Shown one piece after another: positions 17,020-25,541 of a stretch of 64,000 nucleotides of DNA. The stretch is taken from the NCBI RefSeq assembly GCF_022682305.1, contig NZ_CP093528.1, forward strand, positions 2,431,501 through 2,495,500, read 5' to 3'. The stretch comes from Shinella zoogloeoides (lineage in GTDB: Bacteria > Pseudomonadota > Alphaproteobacteria > Rhizobiales > Rhizobiaceae). The position numbers and the translations under genes are program-made. Positions within the stretch are counted from its first letter, which is position 1. Every line of letters begins with the position of its first letter. Below the pieces are notes generated by a model. It ran no database searches. It was not told where the DNA came from and saw only the letters and a list, made by a program, of their open reading frames with translations.

Positions 17020-17876
17020 AGCCCGTGGGTGCCGTCGTAGCCGTTGACCGGCGGCGGCGCCCAGCCGGCGGGCCGCGCCTTGGCCCTGTGGATTTCCACG
17101 ACCATCGGATAGCATTTCGCCGTATCGGAGGAATGCTCAGATGAGCAATCCCCGCCCGGGCAGGCGGACATGCAGCCGAGAAGATCGATCTCCGCGAAGA
17201 ACTCCAGATAATCGCCCGGCCGCACCGGGCTGGCCTTCATGAAATACTGCCCGGTATCGCGCGTGAAGCCGGTGCACATGAAGACGTTCAGCACATCATG
17301 CACATACCCTTCCGCCTCGCGCGGCGTCATGCCGGTCTTCCGCGCGAGGGCGCGCGTCAGGTTGGAATGACAGCAATGATGGTACTGGCCGCCATGGCTG
17401 AGAAGATTATGCGTATAGGGATCGCAGCGCGTGCCGATCACATCATGCACCGCCCCGCCGAATTCGTCGAAGCCGTACCAGTCGAGCGTGTCGTGCGTGA
17501 TGGTGGCGATGGGCCTGAGATAGGGGAAGCTGGAAAAGAGCTGGTCCCCAAGCCCGACATGCGTGCCGTTCAGCGCCCGCGTCTTGCCGGAATAGAACCG
17601 CTCCTTCAGGTCGTTGGCGTTGAAGAGGTTGAGGTCGCCGACCTGCGCCCCCTCGCTGCAGACGATCCGGCAGAAATGCCCCGCCGGCACCGTCCACGTC
17701 GCCGCCTCACGCGGCGGCACGACGATGGTTTCGACAAGCTCCAGATCGTCGCGCAACGCACGATAGGCCGCAAGCTCCGGCCGCGGCAGCATCTCCACCG
17801 GATAGCAGACCACCGGCTTTATCGCCTTGCGCGCCGCCGCATCCGCAGGCGCTGCCGTCATCGCATCGGGCTTCAT
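17016..17876 (-). CDS. DUF1989 (urea carboxylase-associated) family protein
   Basis: A 286-residue cytosolic protein. It contains the family hallmarks VPAGHFCRIVCSEGAQVGDL, LNLFNANDLKERFYSGKTR, and a cluster of Cys and His residues (QYHHCCHSN) probably binding metal, then a GDYLEFFAEIDLLG segment. The start with AGGAGATCGAG upstream is preferred over one 22 codons earlier. Members accompany urea carboxylase or amine degradation genes, but no such gene is near. It overlaps the propeller gene end by 4 bases on the opposite strand. Confidence 0.85.
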   Translation of the reverse strand: MKPDAMTAAPADAAARKAIKPVVCYPVEMLPRPELAAYRALRDDLELVETIVVPPREAATWTVPAGHFCRIVCSEGAQVGDLNLFNANDLKERFYSGKTRALNGTHVGLGDQLFSSFPYLRPIATITHDTLDWYGFDEFGGAVHDVIGTRCDPYTHNLLSHGGQYHHCCHSNLTRALARKTGMTPREAEGYVHDVLNVFMCTGFTRDTGQYFMKASPVRPGDYLEFFAEIDLLGCMSACPGGDCSSEHSSDTAKCYPMVVEIHRAKARPAGWAPPPVNGYDGTHGL

Positions 17877-17929
17877 CTCGATCTCCTCTCGCCAGGCCGA
17901 CACCGGATAATCTGCGCCGCCATCATTCT

Positions 17930-17960
17930 TGTTGAATAACATTACTACGATTGTTCAACA
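17930..17960. promoter_or_regulatory. Operator-like inverted repeat TGTTGAA-N17-TTCAACA
   Basis: A perfect 7-base inverted repeat, TGTTGAA at 17930-17936 and TTCAACA at 17954-17960, lies about 55 bases upstream of the DUF1989 start. It sits between this gene and the divergent patatin gene. The AT-rich spacer and position fit a repressor or activator site for either gene. Confidence 0.4.
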
Positions 17961-18062
17961 TCATGCAATCGATGCGACGTCGCGGCCTTTCAATTTCCTT
18001 GTTGCGCCGCACAACGACGTGCTATGCATCGCACGTGCTGCGGCTGTCGAAAGGTTGGATTG

Positions 18063-19148
18063 ATGGTGGCTCGACCGATGAAAAGCGCTGCGTCGCGACG
18101 CGATGCCTCCAATCCCCTTGCCATCAATCTCGCCCTGCAGGGCGGCGGCTCGCACGGCGCGTTCACCTGGGGCGTCATCGAGCGCATCCTGGACGACCCC
18201 TCGCTGAAGCTCGACAGCGTCACCGGCACATCGGCGGGCGCCATGAACGCCGTGGCGCTGGCGCACGGCTATGTCGAGAACGGGCCGGCCGGCGCGAAGG
18301 CCTCGCTCGAAGCCTTCTGGCGGCGGGTCAGCGATGCGGCCCGTTTCAGCCCGATCCAGCGCAGCCCGCTCGACGTGATGACCGGCAACTGGACGCTCGA
18401 CAATTCGCCCGGCTACTTCTTCTTCGACATCTTCAGCCGCCTGCTCTCGCCCTACGAGACCAATCCGGCGAACATCAATCCGCTGCGCGACATTCTCGAG
18501 GAAAGCATCGACTTCGAGCGCCTCAAGCAGTCCCCGCTCAAGCTCTATGTCACCGCGACGAACGTGCGCACCGGTCTGCCGCGCGTCTTCCGCAATGCCG
18601 AGATGACCGCCGACGTGGTCCTGGCGTCGGCATGCCTGCCGCTGATGCACCAGTCCGTCACGATCGACGGCGATTCCTACTGGGACGGCGGCTTTTCCGG
18701 CAACCCGCTGCTGACGCCGCTCATCCACGAAAGCGAAGCACAGGACACGCTCCTGGTGCAGATCAATCCCGTGGAGCGGCAGGAGACTCCGCGCACCGCC
18801 CGCGAGATCCTGGACCGCCTCAACGAGATTTCGTTCAATTCGAGCCTCAAGAAGGAGCTGCGCGGCATCGCCATGTTCAGGCGCGCCGTGGCCGAGGACG
18901 GCAACCTCGATCATGTGGAGTGGATCAGGCAATGGTCCGAAACACGCCTCCACCGCATCACCAGCCCGATCCTGATGAGCGTCGGCGCCTCCTCGAAGCT
19001 CAACGCCGAGTGGGCGTTCCTGAACATGCTGCGCGAAGAAGGCCAAGGTTCCGCGGACCAGTTCCTGCAGACCCACGCCGAAGACCTCGGCGTCCGCTCG
19101 ACCTTCGACTTCGACGCGATCCTGGATACCGTTCTCGAACAGGTGTGA
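18063..19148 (+). CDS. Patatin-like phospholipase
   Basis: A 361-residue lipid acyl hydrolase. The oxyanion motif is LQGGGSHGAF, the nucleophile elbow is GTSAG, and the catalytic Asp is in YWDGGFSGNP, the usual Ser-Asp dyad. No signal peptide is visible, so it is probably cytosolic or membrane-associated. The start used gives MVARPMKSAA; a 13-codon upstream extension is possible but Cys-rich and unlikely. It stands alone, convergent with the mgtC-like gene. Family members hydrolyse phospholipids or storage lipids. Confidence 0.9.
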   Translation: MVARPMKSAASRRDASNPLAINLALQGGGSHGAFTWGVIERILDDPSLKLDSVTGTSAGAMNAVALAHGYVENGPAGAKASLEAFWRRVSDAARFSPIQRSPLDVMTGNWTLDNSPGYFFFDIFSRLLSPYETNPANINPLRDILEESIDFERLKQSPLKLYVTATNVRTGLPRVFRNAEMTADVVLASACLPLMHQSVTIDGDSYWDGGFSGNPLLTPLIHESEAQDTLLVQINPVERQETPRTAREILDRLNEISFNSSLKKELRGIAMFRRAVAEDGNLDHVEWIRQWSETRLHRITSPILMSVGASSKLNAEWAFLNMLREEGQGSADQFLQTHAEDLGVRSTFDFDAILDTVLEQV

Positions 19149-19282
19149 GGATGCCGGGTTACGGCGGGAATGGCGGCCTTCGAGAGAAGTTCTCTGCGAA
19201 GGTAAGAAGCCACCAGACACTCTCTCAAGCATGACCCAAGGCGCATACATCACCCTGCCTTTGAGATTAACGCATCCGGCTA

Positions 19283-19999
19283 CTACTCTGGCGGTGCCGT
19301 AGATGTCCAACTGCTTGAAAATATCTTGGGAGATAGACTCATCTCGCCAACCAGCGCCTCGACCAGTTCATCCTCCTCACGTTGACTATATACGATTGCT
19401 TCGACTTCTACAGATGATGTCCCGGTAACCGCATGGCTTTCAAGCGAATGAAGTCTCAGCCCCCGCGCCCGCATTGCCTGTAGCAAATTCGAGCGGATAT
19501 CGGCTTCATCCCTGGCAGGACATTTCAACTCAACGACGTAGAAGCGTTCGATCTCCCGTCGGTCTGGAGCATACCGGTTCAGGATAGCGCCCAACCGGGG
19601 CAATGTAATGTTGATAAACAATATCATCGCCGCGGCCTCAGCAGCCTCCAGCAGAAGCCCATACCCAGCGAATACTCCGATCGCTCCAGTCGCCCACACG
19701 GTAGCCGCCGTGCTCAACCCACGAACGTTCATGCCGTCGCGCATGATCAAGCCGGCCCCGAGAAAACCTATCCCGGTGACAACCTGTCCGCCCATACGGA
19801 TCCCTTGCGACGCACCGACAATGTCAGGAGTCGCGCAATAGGCTGCAGCTCCAAGCGCGACGAGAGCATGTGTCGTCAGACCGGTGTGTTGTTGACGCCA
19901 TTGTCTCTCGATCCCGACAAGCGCCCCCAACACCAAGGCTGCGACGAGCCGGGAAGAGATCGAAAGTATGTTGTATAAATAATCGATATGCTCCGCCAT
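19283..19999 (-). CDS. MgtC/SapB-family membrane protein
   Basis: A 238-residue protein. The N-terminal domain (about 1-140) has four to five membrane spans with the family signatures ALVLGALVGIERQWR, GLTTHALVALGAAAY, and GFLGAGLIMRDG followed by RGLSTAATVWATGAIG. A soluble C-terminal ACT-like domain (about 150-235) follows. MgtC proteins are linked to survival at low magnesium and in hosts. Base composition is less GC-rich than the neighbours, which hints at transfer along with the autotransporter downstream. Confidence 0.9.
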   Translation of the reverse strand: MAEHIDYLYNILSISSRLVAALVLGALVGIERQWRQQHTGLTTHALVALGAAAYCATPDIVGASQGIRMGGQVVTGIGFLGAGLIMRDGMNVRGLSTAATVWATGAIGVFAGYGLLLEAAEAAAMILFINITLPRLGAILNRYAPDRREIERFYVVELKCPARDEADIRSNLLQAMRARGLRLHSLESHAVTGTSSVEVEAIVYSQREEDELVEALVGEMSLSPKIFSSSWTSTAPPE

Positions 20000-20681
20000 G
20001 ATGCCTTATCAGATCCGACCGCCAGCCCGCAGAACACTACCACACATTGCAGGCCACACAATCGAGCGCATCTCCGTGGGATGGGTCTGTGCGCTAGCCT
20101 CCTGAGACTATAGCGCTCCCTCTGCGAAGACCTGTCGTGCTCTCCGCTCTCTCCGTCGGGGCCATCACTACTCCCACCCCCAACACGAAAATACCCGCCG
20201 CAGCAGGCGTTAAAGCCAATTCGGGTGCCAGTACCAAAACCTTCGCTTGAGATGAGGCAAAGCTCCGTATGCCGACGCCTGCCATATCGCCACGACAAAG
20301 GACAGCAGACGCTGTGGAAGAGAATACCGGTACGCCATCGAAAAAAATCCGGGAAAACGTTCGCCCTCGACGGCGATCATAATACTATAACGCGAGTAAA
20401 AACTCCAATATCTGGCATTTGCTCGCCAAACCGGAGCGTCATTGCGCTAACGCAAAGACACCATATTCAGAAAACTCAATGCTTATGCTGTAATCCGGAC
20501 TTCGCCGCGCCACAGCAGCGCGGATTTTGTTTGGACCCTACGCAGATCGAAGGCTACGCGTCTTCGCTGCTTGCTGGGCGTACGCCTACGACACGACAGA
20601 AATGGTCGAGGCTTTAATCGCAGCCGGATGGCAGTTCAGTGGCAGATCAAAACAGAAATAATTGTTCAACAGGTGTGATTA
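20000..20681. other. Long intergenic region, less GC-rich
   Basis: About 680 bases between the divergent mgtC-like and autotransporter genes. Short frames on both strands (for example 20225-20617 rightward and 20094-20285 leftward) look random and have no good ribosome-binding site. A small TTGCG-CTAA-CGCAA repeat lies at 20442-20455. The autotransporter promoter probably lies in the last 200 bases. Nothing else is interpretable; a decayed gene is possible. Confidence 0.5.
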
Positions 20682-23183
20682 ATGGAATTGAAGTCCTTTC
20701 TTGCTCGCAACGCAGCTAGTGTATCCATGGTGGCCCTCCTGGGCTGGCCATCCATGGCGCTGGCTCAGGTGGTAATCGACAACGGTCAAACCGTCACGGT
20801 TCCCGGATCCCAGTCTTCCCCATGGAATATTGGGGGGACTTTGAATGTAGGCTCACTCGATACAGGTAACCTCCATATCTCCACCGGTGGCAGCGTCTTG
20901 AGCAATGGTGCTTATCTCGGCAGCAGCACCGGCAGCTACGGCCTGGTGACCGTAAGTGGCGCTGGAGCGCAGTTGATCAATTCGGGCGTTTTTTATGTCG
21001 GCAATTTTGGTGACGGTGAATTGACCATCAACGATGGTGGCAGCGTTTCGTCGACTACAGGCCAGACGTATGTCGGTGGCCAGACTACCAGTACCGGTAT
21101 TGCCACGGTTTCAGGTACGGGATCTTCGTGGGCAACAAACCAACTGGTCGTGGGCCTTGCCGGCAACGGCACGCTCGATATTCTGGCCGGCGGTCTTGTG
21201 ATTTCCAATGGCGCGGTCCTCGGCCTGGCTCTGAATGGCAGAGGCACGGTCTCGGTGGACGGCGCCGGATCGCAATGGGACAATTTCGGCAATCTGGCCA
21301 TTTATGACGGCAGCACGCTATCGGTTCAGAATGGCGGCCTGATGAATACCGGGTCGATCTCAGGTCAGGGGACCATGTCCCTCGACAATGGCACGCTGCA
21401 GGCCTTCAGTTCTAATGCCAATTTCATCAACTTTACCGGAACGGGGACTTTCGAGCTCCTGTCCGGCGGTGGCACCATCGATTCCAACGGCTTCGACATT
21501 GGCGCCGCCAGCGTCATCTCCGGGGCGGGCGCGCTGACGAAAGCCGGGGCTGGAACGCTGACGCTGTCGGCAGCCAATACCTACTCAGGCGCAACCGATG
21601 TTTTCGCAGGAACGTTGCAGGCAGGCGCCACAGATACCTTCAGCGCGAACTCGGCTGTAAACGTTGGCGCGGCCGGCAGGCTTGACCTGTCCGGGTTCAA
21701 CCAGACGGTGGCGGAGCTCGCCAATGCCGGTCAGGTCAGCATGGGCACGAACACTGCGCCGGGCACCGTGCTGACCGTCAACGGCAACTATGTCGGCAAC
21801 GGCGGCACGATTGTCTTCAACACCGTTCTCGACGTGGACAGTTCGCCAAGCGACCGGATGGTGGTCAACGGCACGACGTCGGGGCAGACCGGAGTTCGGG
21901 TGATCAATGCCGGCGGCCTCGGCGGCCTGACGACCAGCAACGGCATCGAGTTGGTGCATGTGACCAACGGCGCTCCTGCCTCGAACGGCATATTTACGCT
22001 CAGCAACCGTGTGGCAGCGGGCGCCTATGAATATCTGCTGTTCCAGGGGGGTGTCGGCGCGGCTTCGACCGACGGCAACTGGTATCTGCGCTCCACACTG
22101 GATTGTACGCTGCCCGGCGCGGCAGGCATGCCCGCATGCGAAAACGGCGGTAGCGGCGAGGTGCCGATCTATCGTTCTGAGGTCATTGTCGACACGACCA
22201 TTCCGGCGCTGGCCAGCCGCTTCGGACTTGGCTTGCTCGGCACCTGGCATGAACGCACTGAAAACGAGTTCGCTACCGCTACCGGTGCTTCTCCCTCAGC
22301 TGCCTGGGGGCGCATCTTCGGCGACACCGGGCGTTATGGCTACGGCTTCAACGGCAATGTCGGCGCGCTCAGCGCCAGCTTCAACCAGCACGGTCCATCC
22401 TACGACTTCAGGTTTGGCGGGTTGCAGGTCGGCATGGACCTGCTGCGTCGCGACAATGGCGGCGGCTCGCGCGATATGGCCGGTTTTTATGTCGGGGCGG
22501 GCACGGCCAGCGCCGATGTGCGCTCAGTGCTCAACCTCGGCCATGGTTCGGAGGTCGGCAAGGTCTCGATGGACGGCTATTCCCTCGGGGGCTACTACAC
22601 GCATATCGCACCGAGCGGCTGGTATGTCGATGCGGTGCTGCAAGGCACCTACTATGACAACGTTTCGGGGAACTCGAGCAACACCAATCCCCAGACGCTC
22701 AGGACTGATGGCGTTGGCATCATCGCCTCGCTGGAGAGCGGCTATCCGTTCGAACTCGGCAACGGCTTTACCTTCGAGCCGCAGGGTCAGCTCGTCTACC
22801 AGCACCTGAGCTTCAACAATGGCACGGACGCCTTCGGCCGGATCGGCTTCAACGACACCGACGCGGTCTTTGGGCGGCTCTCTGGTCGCCTGTCGAAGGA
22901 CTGGACACTGGAAGACGGCCACACGGTAACGGCCTGGGCCCGCGCTGGCCTGTGGACCGACTTCGGCTCCCAGGCGAAGACGACCTTCTCGGCCCTCGAT
23001 GGTTCCAATCCGACGACGCTCACAACTGATCTTGGCGGTACGATCGCTCAGTTCGACCTCGGCGTCTCCGCGCAGCTCAGCCAGAACGTTTCGCTGTTCG
23101 GCGTCGGCAATTACAGCGTCGCCGTCAACGACGCCGACGGCCACAGCTTCGGCGGACGCGTCGGCATCAAGGTGTCGTGGTGA
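20682..23183 (+). CDS. Autotransporter (type Va secretion) with beta-barrel domain
   Basis: An 833-residue outer-membrane protein. A long signal peptide (about 1-28, ending ALA-Q) is followed by a Gly/Ser/Thr/Asn-rich passenger (about 30-540). The passenger is made of beta-helix repeats such as GTVSVDGAGSQWDNFGNLAI and a copy of the autotransporter-associated strand repeat (GAGTLTLSAANTYSGATDV). The translocator barrel (about 550-833) starts around AAWGRIFGDTG and ends in alternating aromatic residues with a terminal Trp (GIKVSW), as required by the Bam machinery. The passenger probably acts in adhesion or aggregation. No protease motif is seen. Composition is less GC-rich than the core genes. 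Confidence 0.9.
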   Translation: MELKSFLARNAASVSMVALLGWPSMALAQVVIDNGQTVTVPGSQSSPWNIGGTLNVGSLDTGNLHISTGGSVLSNGAYLGSSTGSYGLVTVSGAGAQLINSGVFYVGNFGDGELTINDGGSVSSTTGQTYVGGQTTSTGIATVSGTGSSWATNQLVVGLAGNGTLDILAGGLVISNGAVLGLALNGRGTVSVDGAGSQWDNFGNLAIYDGSTLSVQNGGLMNTGSISGQGTMSLDNGTLQAFSSNANFINFTGTGTFELLSGGGTIDSNGFDIGAASVISGAGALTKAGAGTLTLSAANTYSGATDVFAGTLQAGATDTFSANSAVNVGAAGRLDLSGFNQTVAELANAGQVSMGTNTAPGTVLTVNGNYVGNGGTIVFNTVLDVDSSPSDRMVVNGTTSGQTGVRVINAGGLGGLTTSNGIELVHVTNGAPASNGIFTLSNRVAAGAYEYLLFQGGVGAASTDGNWYLRSTLDCTLPGAAGMPACENGGSGEVPIYRSEVIVDTTIPALASRFGLGLLGTWHERTENEFATATGASPSAAWGRIFGDTGRYGYGFNGNVGALSASFNQHGPSYDFRFGGLQVGMDLLRRDNGGGSRDMAGFYVGAGTASADVRSVLNLGHGSEVGKVSMDGYSLGGYYTHIAPSGWYVDAVLQGTYYDNVSGNSSNTNPQTLRTDGVGIIASLESGYPFELGNGFTFEPQGQLVYQHLSFNNGTDAFGRIGFNDTDAVFGRLSGRLSKDWTLEDGHTVTAWARAGLWTDFGSQAKTTFSALDGSNPTTLTTDLGGTIAQFDLGVSAQLSQNVSLFGVGNYSVAVNDADGHSFGGRVGIKVSW

Positions 23184-23420
23184 TCCACGGCAAGCGGAAG
23201 CGATTCCAGCAACCTTGGGGCCGGCTAGGCACATAGCCGGCTCTGCCTGCGAGATCCACATGAGGCAAGAACCGCGCCGGCAGGGCTTGAGAAACGTGGC
23301 GGCTCACTCTCGACACCATGCCAAGGTGAGCAAGCTCACCAGCGCCAAAAGAAGAGCGGCTAACCCGTTGGCTAATCACCATGGCTAACCAACTTGCATG
23401 TAATTGCTTTCAAGGATTTT

Positions 23421-23437
23421 TGGTGGGCCCGGAGGGA
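23421..23437. repeat. Left attachment site repeat (attL core)
   Basis: TGGTGGGCCCGGAGGGA, identical to 39649-39665, which is the 3' end (including the CCA complement) of the tRNA gene. After the core the two flanks diverge (AACGCC on the left, CTCGAA in the tRNA), as expected for the remnant side of an integration into a tRNA 3' end. Confidence 0.88.
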
Positions 23438-23439
23438 AA

Positions 23440-23456
23440 CGCCTAAAAATTAGGCG
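23440..23456. repeat. Hairpin next to attL
   Basis: A perfect inverted repeat CGCCTAA-AAA-TTAGGCG starting two bases after the attachment core. It may be a recombinase or excisionase binding site, or a short terminator. Confidence 0.4.
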
Positions 23457-23621
23457 AATGAAAGAAAATCAATAACTTATGACCGACCATGAGTGCACTT
23501 TGTGTAGCAATCATGAGGGAAAGTCAAGGGATTTCGGGGCATAGGGAGCCCTATTCGCAAACGCTACAGCGAGTCACTGGGGCGTTTCCAGCTCTTCCCG
23601 CCCCATCCCTTGCCCGCGCCC

Positions 23622-23870
23622 CTAGACGCGCGCTGGTGAGTCTGTACGGCGGAATGCGAGCACATCCGCAGATCGCCCCTCGACTACCCTGCGGCGAGCC
23701 CGGCCGAACTTCGGATGCGAGGCAAGCGCAACCACATTTCCGCGCCGACGCTGCCGGATACGTACGACCGGCTCATTCGTTGGCACCTCACCAAACAAAG
23801 GCTGCTCACGACCGCGCAGTTTTTTCGGCACCAGGAGCAGCGGGCCAGTGAATTTTTTTCTCTTCGACAT
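23622..23870 (-). CDS. Small basic hypothetical protein
   Basis: An 82-residue, strongly basic protein (MSKRKKFTGPLLLVPKKLRG at the N-terminus, then RIRQRRRG, RARRRVVEGR). The ATG is preceded by AAGGTGCTAAA, a good ribosome-binding site. It is the last leftward gene of the element, close to attL. Its size and charge would suit a DNA-binding or excision-type protein, but no motif confirms that and the family is unknown. Confidence 0.6.
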   Translation of the reverse strand: MSKRKKFTGPLLLVPKKLRGREQPLFGEVPTNEPVVRIRQRRRGNVVALASHPKFGRARRRVVEGRSADVLAFRRTDSPARV

Positions 23871-23970
23871 TTTAGCACCTTATGATTTTTCACATGGAGG
23901 GGGGCGGCCGCAATCGGGGGAGGTCTTTCTCTACCGGGGAAGGATTTTTTCTTTTCTACCGGGAGAGCCC

Positions 23971-24072
23971 CGCTTCGCGAGCGCAGCGAAGCGACCCCGC
24001 AGGGGGTCTTTCTGGAGCTTGAATATATTCTGTACTTTAGTCCTGCTCCCCAGCAGGGGATCGATCCCCTGC
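23971..24072. repeat. Cluster of palindromes in a non-coding gap
   Basis: In the 217 bases between two leftward element genes lie CGCTTCGC/GCGAAGCG (23971-23978 and 23986-23993) and a perfect 20-base palindrome GCAGGGGATCGATCCCCTGC (24053-24072), with more CAGGGG motifs on both sides. A run of T-rich sequence (GGTCTTTCT, twice) accompanies them. These may be terminators for the leftward operon or a structured replication or packaging site. Confidence 0.45.
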
Positions 24073-24087
24073 CTCCCAACAGGGGAA

Positions 24088-24807
24088 CTAAACAGAAACA
24101 TCCGCCACATTGGCACTACCCTTCGCAATATCCGCCAGATTGGCACTATCCTCCGCAATGATGTCAGCACAGCGCGCTCTGATCTCAGCCGAGAGTAAGT
24201 TGTGCAGCTCGCCCAATCGTTGCTCCTCAATATCCGTTTGGGCGCAAAGCGCGTTGTGGAGCCCAGCAAGGAAGATTTCTATCAGGTTATTGATGGGGGC
24301 AACCGAGTAAATATTTGACGCCTCGCGTCCCTTGTATTGCACCGCTTTCACGCATCCAATCAGCCCCTTCTCTTTCAGAGTTTTGAGGCTTCTTGAGAGA
24401 TTTCCGTCATAGAGCCCGGTCGGAGGAACAATATTGAAATCGTGCTTGTCCTTCCGATCATCGCCGAGAAATGTCTCACGAGTGATTTTGTCCGCCAGCT
24501 TACGGAAGCGAAGCGTTTTTAAATCAATGACCGCTAATACGCGCTGCTCATCGACTTTCAACCGAAGGCGAGCAAACACGCTAATCGCCCAACTGTCACA
24601 AACGGCATCGAATGCCTTGCCGCATGCCCTGCTTAGGCATTCTCGCTCCCCTGGTCGAAGCCAATCGAAATCAGGGAACGGGTACTGCTTGTTGGGGCAA
24701 AGCGAGTTGAGGAATTCCACCCCGCTATTCGTGACCCATCGCGATCCAGGCCTTACGCCGGAACCGAATTCTCCAGAATTGGCGACCTTCTGCGCGGCAG
24801 CTGCCAT
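24088..24807 (-). CDS. Winged-helix-like element protein, function unknown
   Basis: A 239-residue protein beginning MAAAAQKVANSGEF, with GGGAGGGCTTGAA before the ATG. The middle (about 120-185) has the look of a winged helix: LRFRKLADKITRETF, then GLYDGNLSRSLKTLKEKGLI as recognition helix and a wing. The C-terminus carries a tandem repeat ending SANLADIAKGSANVADVSV encoded by a duplicated 30-bp unit. Two codons overlap with the end of the preceding HTH gene, so the two are coupled. It could be a replication initiator or regulator. Confidence 0.68.
   Translation of the reverse strand: MAAAAQKVANSGEFGSGVRPGSRWVTNSGVEFLNSLCPNKQYPFPDFDWLRPGERECLSRACGKAFDAVCDSWAISVFARLRLKVDEQRVLAVIDLKTLRFRKLADKITRETFLGDDRKDKHDFNIVPPTGLYDGNLSRSLKTLKEKGLIGCVKAVQYKGREASNIYSVAPINNLIEIFLAGLHNALCAQTDIEEQRLGELHNLLSAEIRARCADIIAEDSANLADIAKGSANVADVSV
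24101..24160. repeat. Tandem 30-bp duplication
   Basis: Units 24101-24130 and 24131-24160 (each starting TCCGCCA.ATTGGCACTA) differ at only a few positions and lie in the 3' end of the gene at 24088-24807, adding ten residues. Two copies only; it may be a site for a DNA-binding protein or a recent slip. Confidence 0.6.
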
Positions 24808-24808
24808 T

Positions 24809-25162
24809 TCAAGCCCTCCCGCCCGCTTCCGGCTGCCAGTCAAGGAACACCTCGAACCGAGTGCATGCCCCCATGCGCTCCGCATCGATAACGCCCTTTG
24901 CCCGCAGCCCGCGCAGCGCACGATAGAACGTTGAGCGCGGCATGCCGATGGGCGGCAGCTTCCAAGGCCAGAGGGAGCCTTCCGGTGCCGGCCGCCCAGC
25001 CGACAGCTCCGTGAAGCTTGCGAAGAGCGCGACTTCACCGCGCTCGACCGTGGCATCAAGCACATAATGGCAGACGGCGAATTCGTCCGTCGAAAGGTGG
25101 GGTCGCCAAATCCGCGCAAGTGTGTGTCGGGCGCGTTCAGCAATATTCTGTGTATCAGTCAT
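24809..25162 (-). CDS. Helix-turn-helix protein of the element
   Basis: A 117-residue protein. The central part ends with a winged-helix-like segment: PRSTFYRALRGLRAKGVIDA as recognition helix, followed by CTRFEVFLDW. The ATG used has AGGAGCTGCATC upstream; 28 upstream codons look non-coding. It is the first gene of the leftward operon, opposite the structural genes, the usual place for a phage or satellite regulator. Which promoter it controls is not known. Confidence 0.7.
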   Translation of the reverse strand: MTDTQNIAERARHTLARIWRPHLSTDEFAVCHYVLDATVERGEVALFASFTELSAGRPAPEGSLWPWKLPPIGMPRSTFYRALRGLRAKGVIDAERMGACTRFEVFLDWQPEAGGRA

Positions 25163-25541
25163 GATGCAGCTCCTTTGATCTTGCGAATTCGTACCATATT
25201 GAGCCAATTCGTCAAGCGAAACATGAATATTAAACTTGACAAACACTTATACATATGCGTATGGCCAATTTTATACTTGATATTCAGAAGTATTAGCGGT
25301 AGTCATCGTTGTCGGCTCCTTGTCGATCCGCCATTGCCTTCCATGGTGGCGGCTCTCCAGCAGCTCCTGGAGACATTCGGGCCGTGCTGACCCGAATAGC
25401 CGGTGACGTGATCGATTGCGTCACCGGCATCCCCTTCTCAGATATTTGACTAACACTTTGATATTGCAGATTTATTTTTTCTTCGTAATTGAACATTAGT
25501 AGGCGTAAACGTAAAATTCCGGCAACTTTTGAGGGTGTCGG
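25163..25541. promoter_or_regulatory. Divergent control region of the element
   Basis: About 380 AT-rich bases between the leftward regulator and the rightward portal gene. TTGACA lies near 25238 and leftward TTGACG near 25209-25214, as possible -35 elements, but I see no strong matching -10. AATTCGT occurs twice 20 bp apart (25186 and 25206). A perfect 10-bp stem GCCGGTGACG/CGTCACCGGC with a 10-base loop lies at 25399-25428. This is the likely switch region. Confidence 0.5.

Larger units (their letters stand above)
23184..23621. other. Intergenic region spanning the left element boundary
   Basis: From the autotransporter stop to the first element gene, no convincing gene is visible. It includes the 17-bp left attachment repeat at 23421-23437, then a perfect CGCCTAA-AAA-TTAGGCG hairpin at 23440-23456. 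The bases from 23460 to 23620 show nothing I can interpret. Confidence 0.5.

Noticed and set aside
20094..20285. Leftward 63-codon frame with a hydrophobic stretch
   Set aside because: Hydrophobic but without a ribosome-binding site or fitting neighbours; not enough to call.
20225..20617. Rightward 130-codon frame before the autotransporter
   Set aside because: No ribosome-binding site, random composition, no recognisable motif.
23489..23851. Rightward 120-codon frame next to attL
   Set aside because: It is opposite the better-supported small basic gene at 23622-23870 and lacks a ribosome-binding site.
24101..24160. CRISPR-like repeat
   Set aside because: Only two directly adjacent units without spacers, inside a coding frame. 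No CRISPR array was seen in the window.
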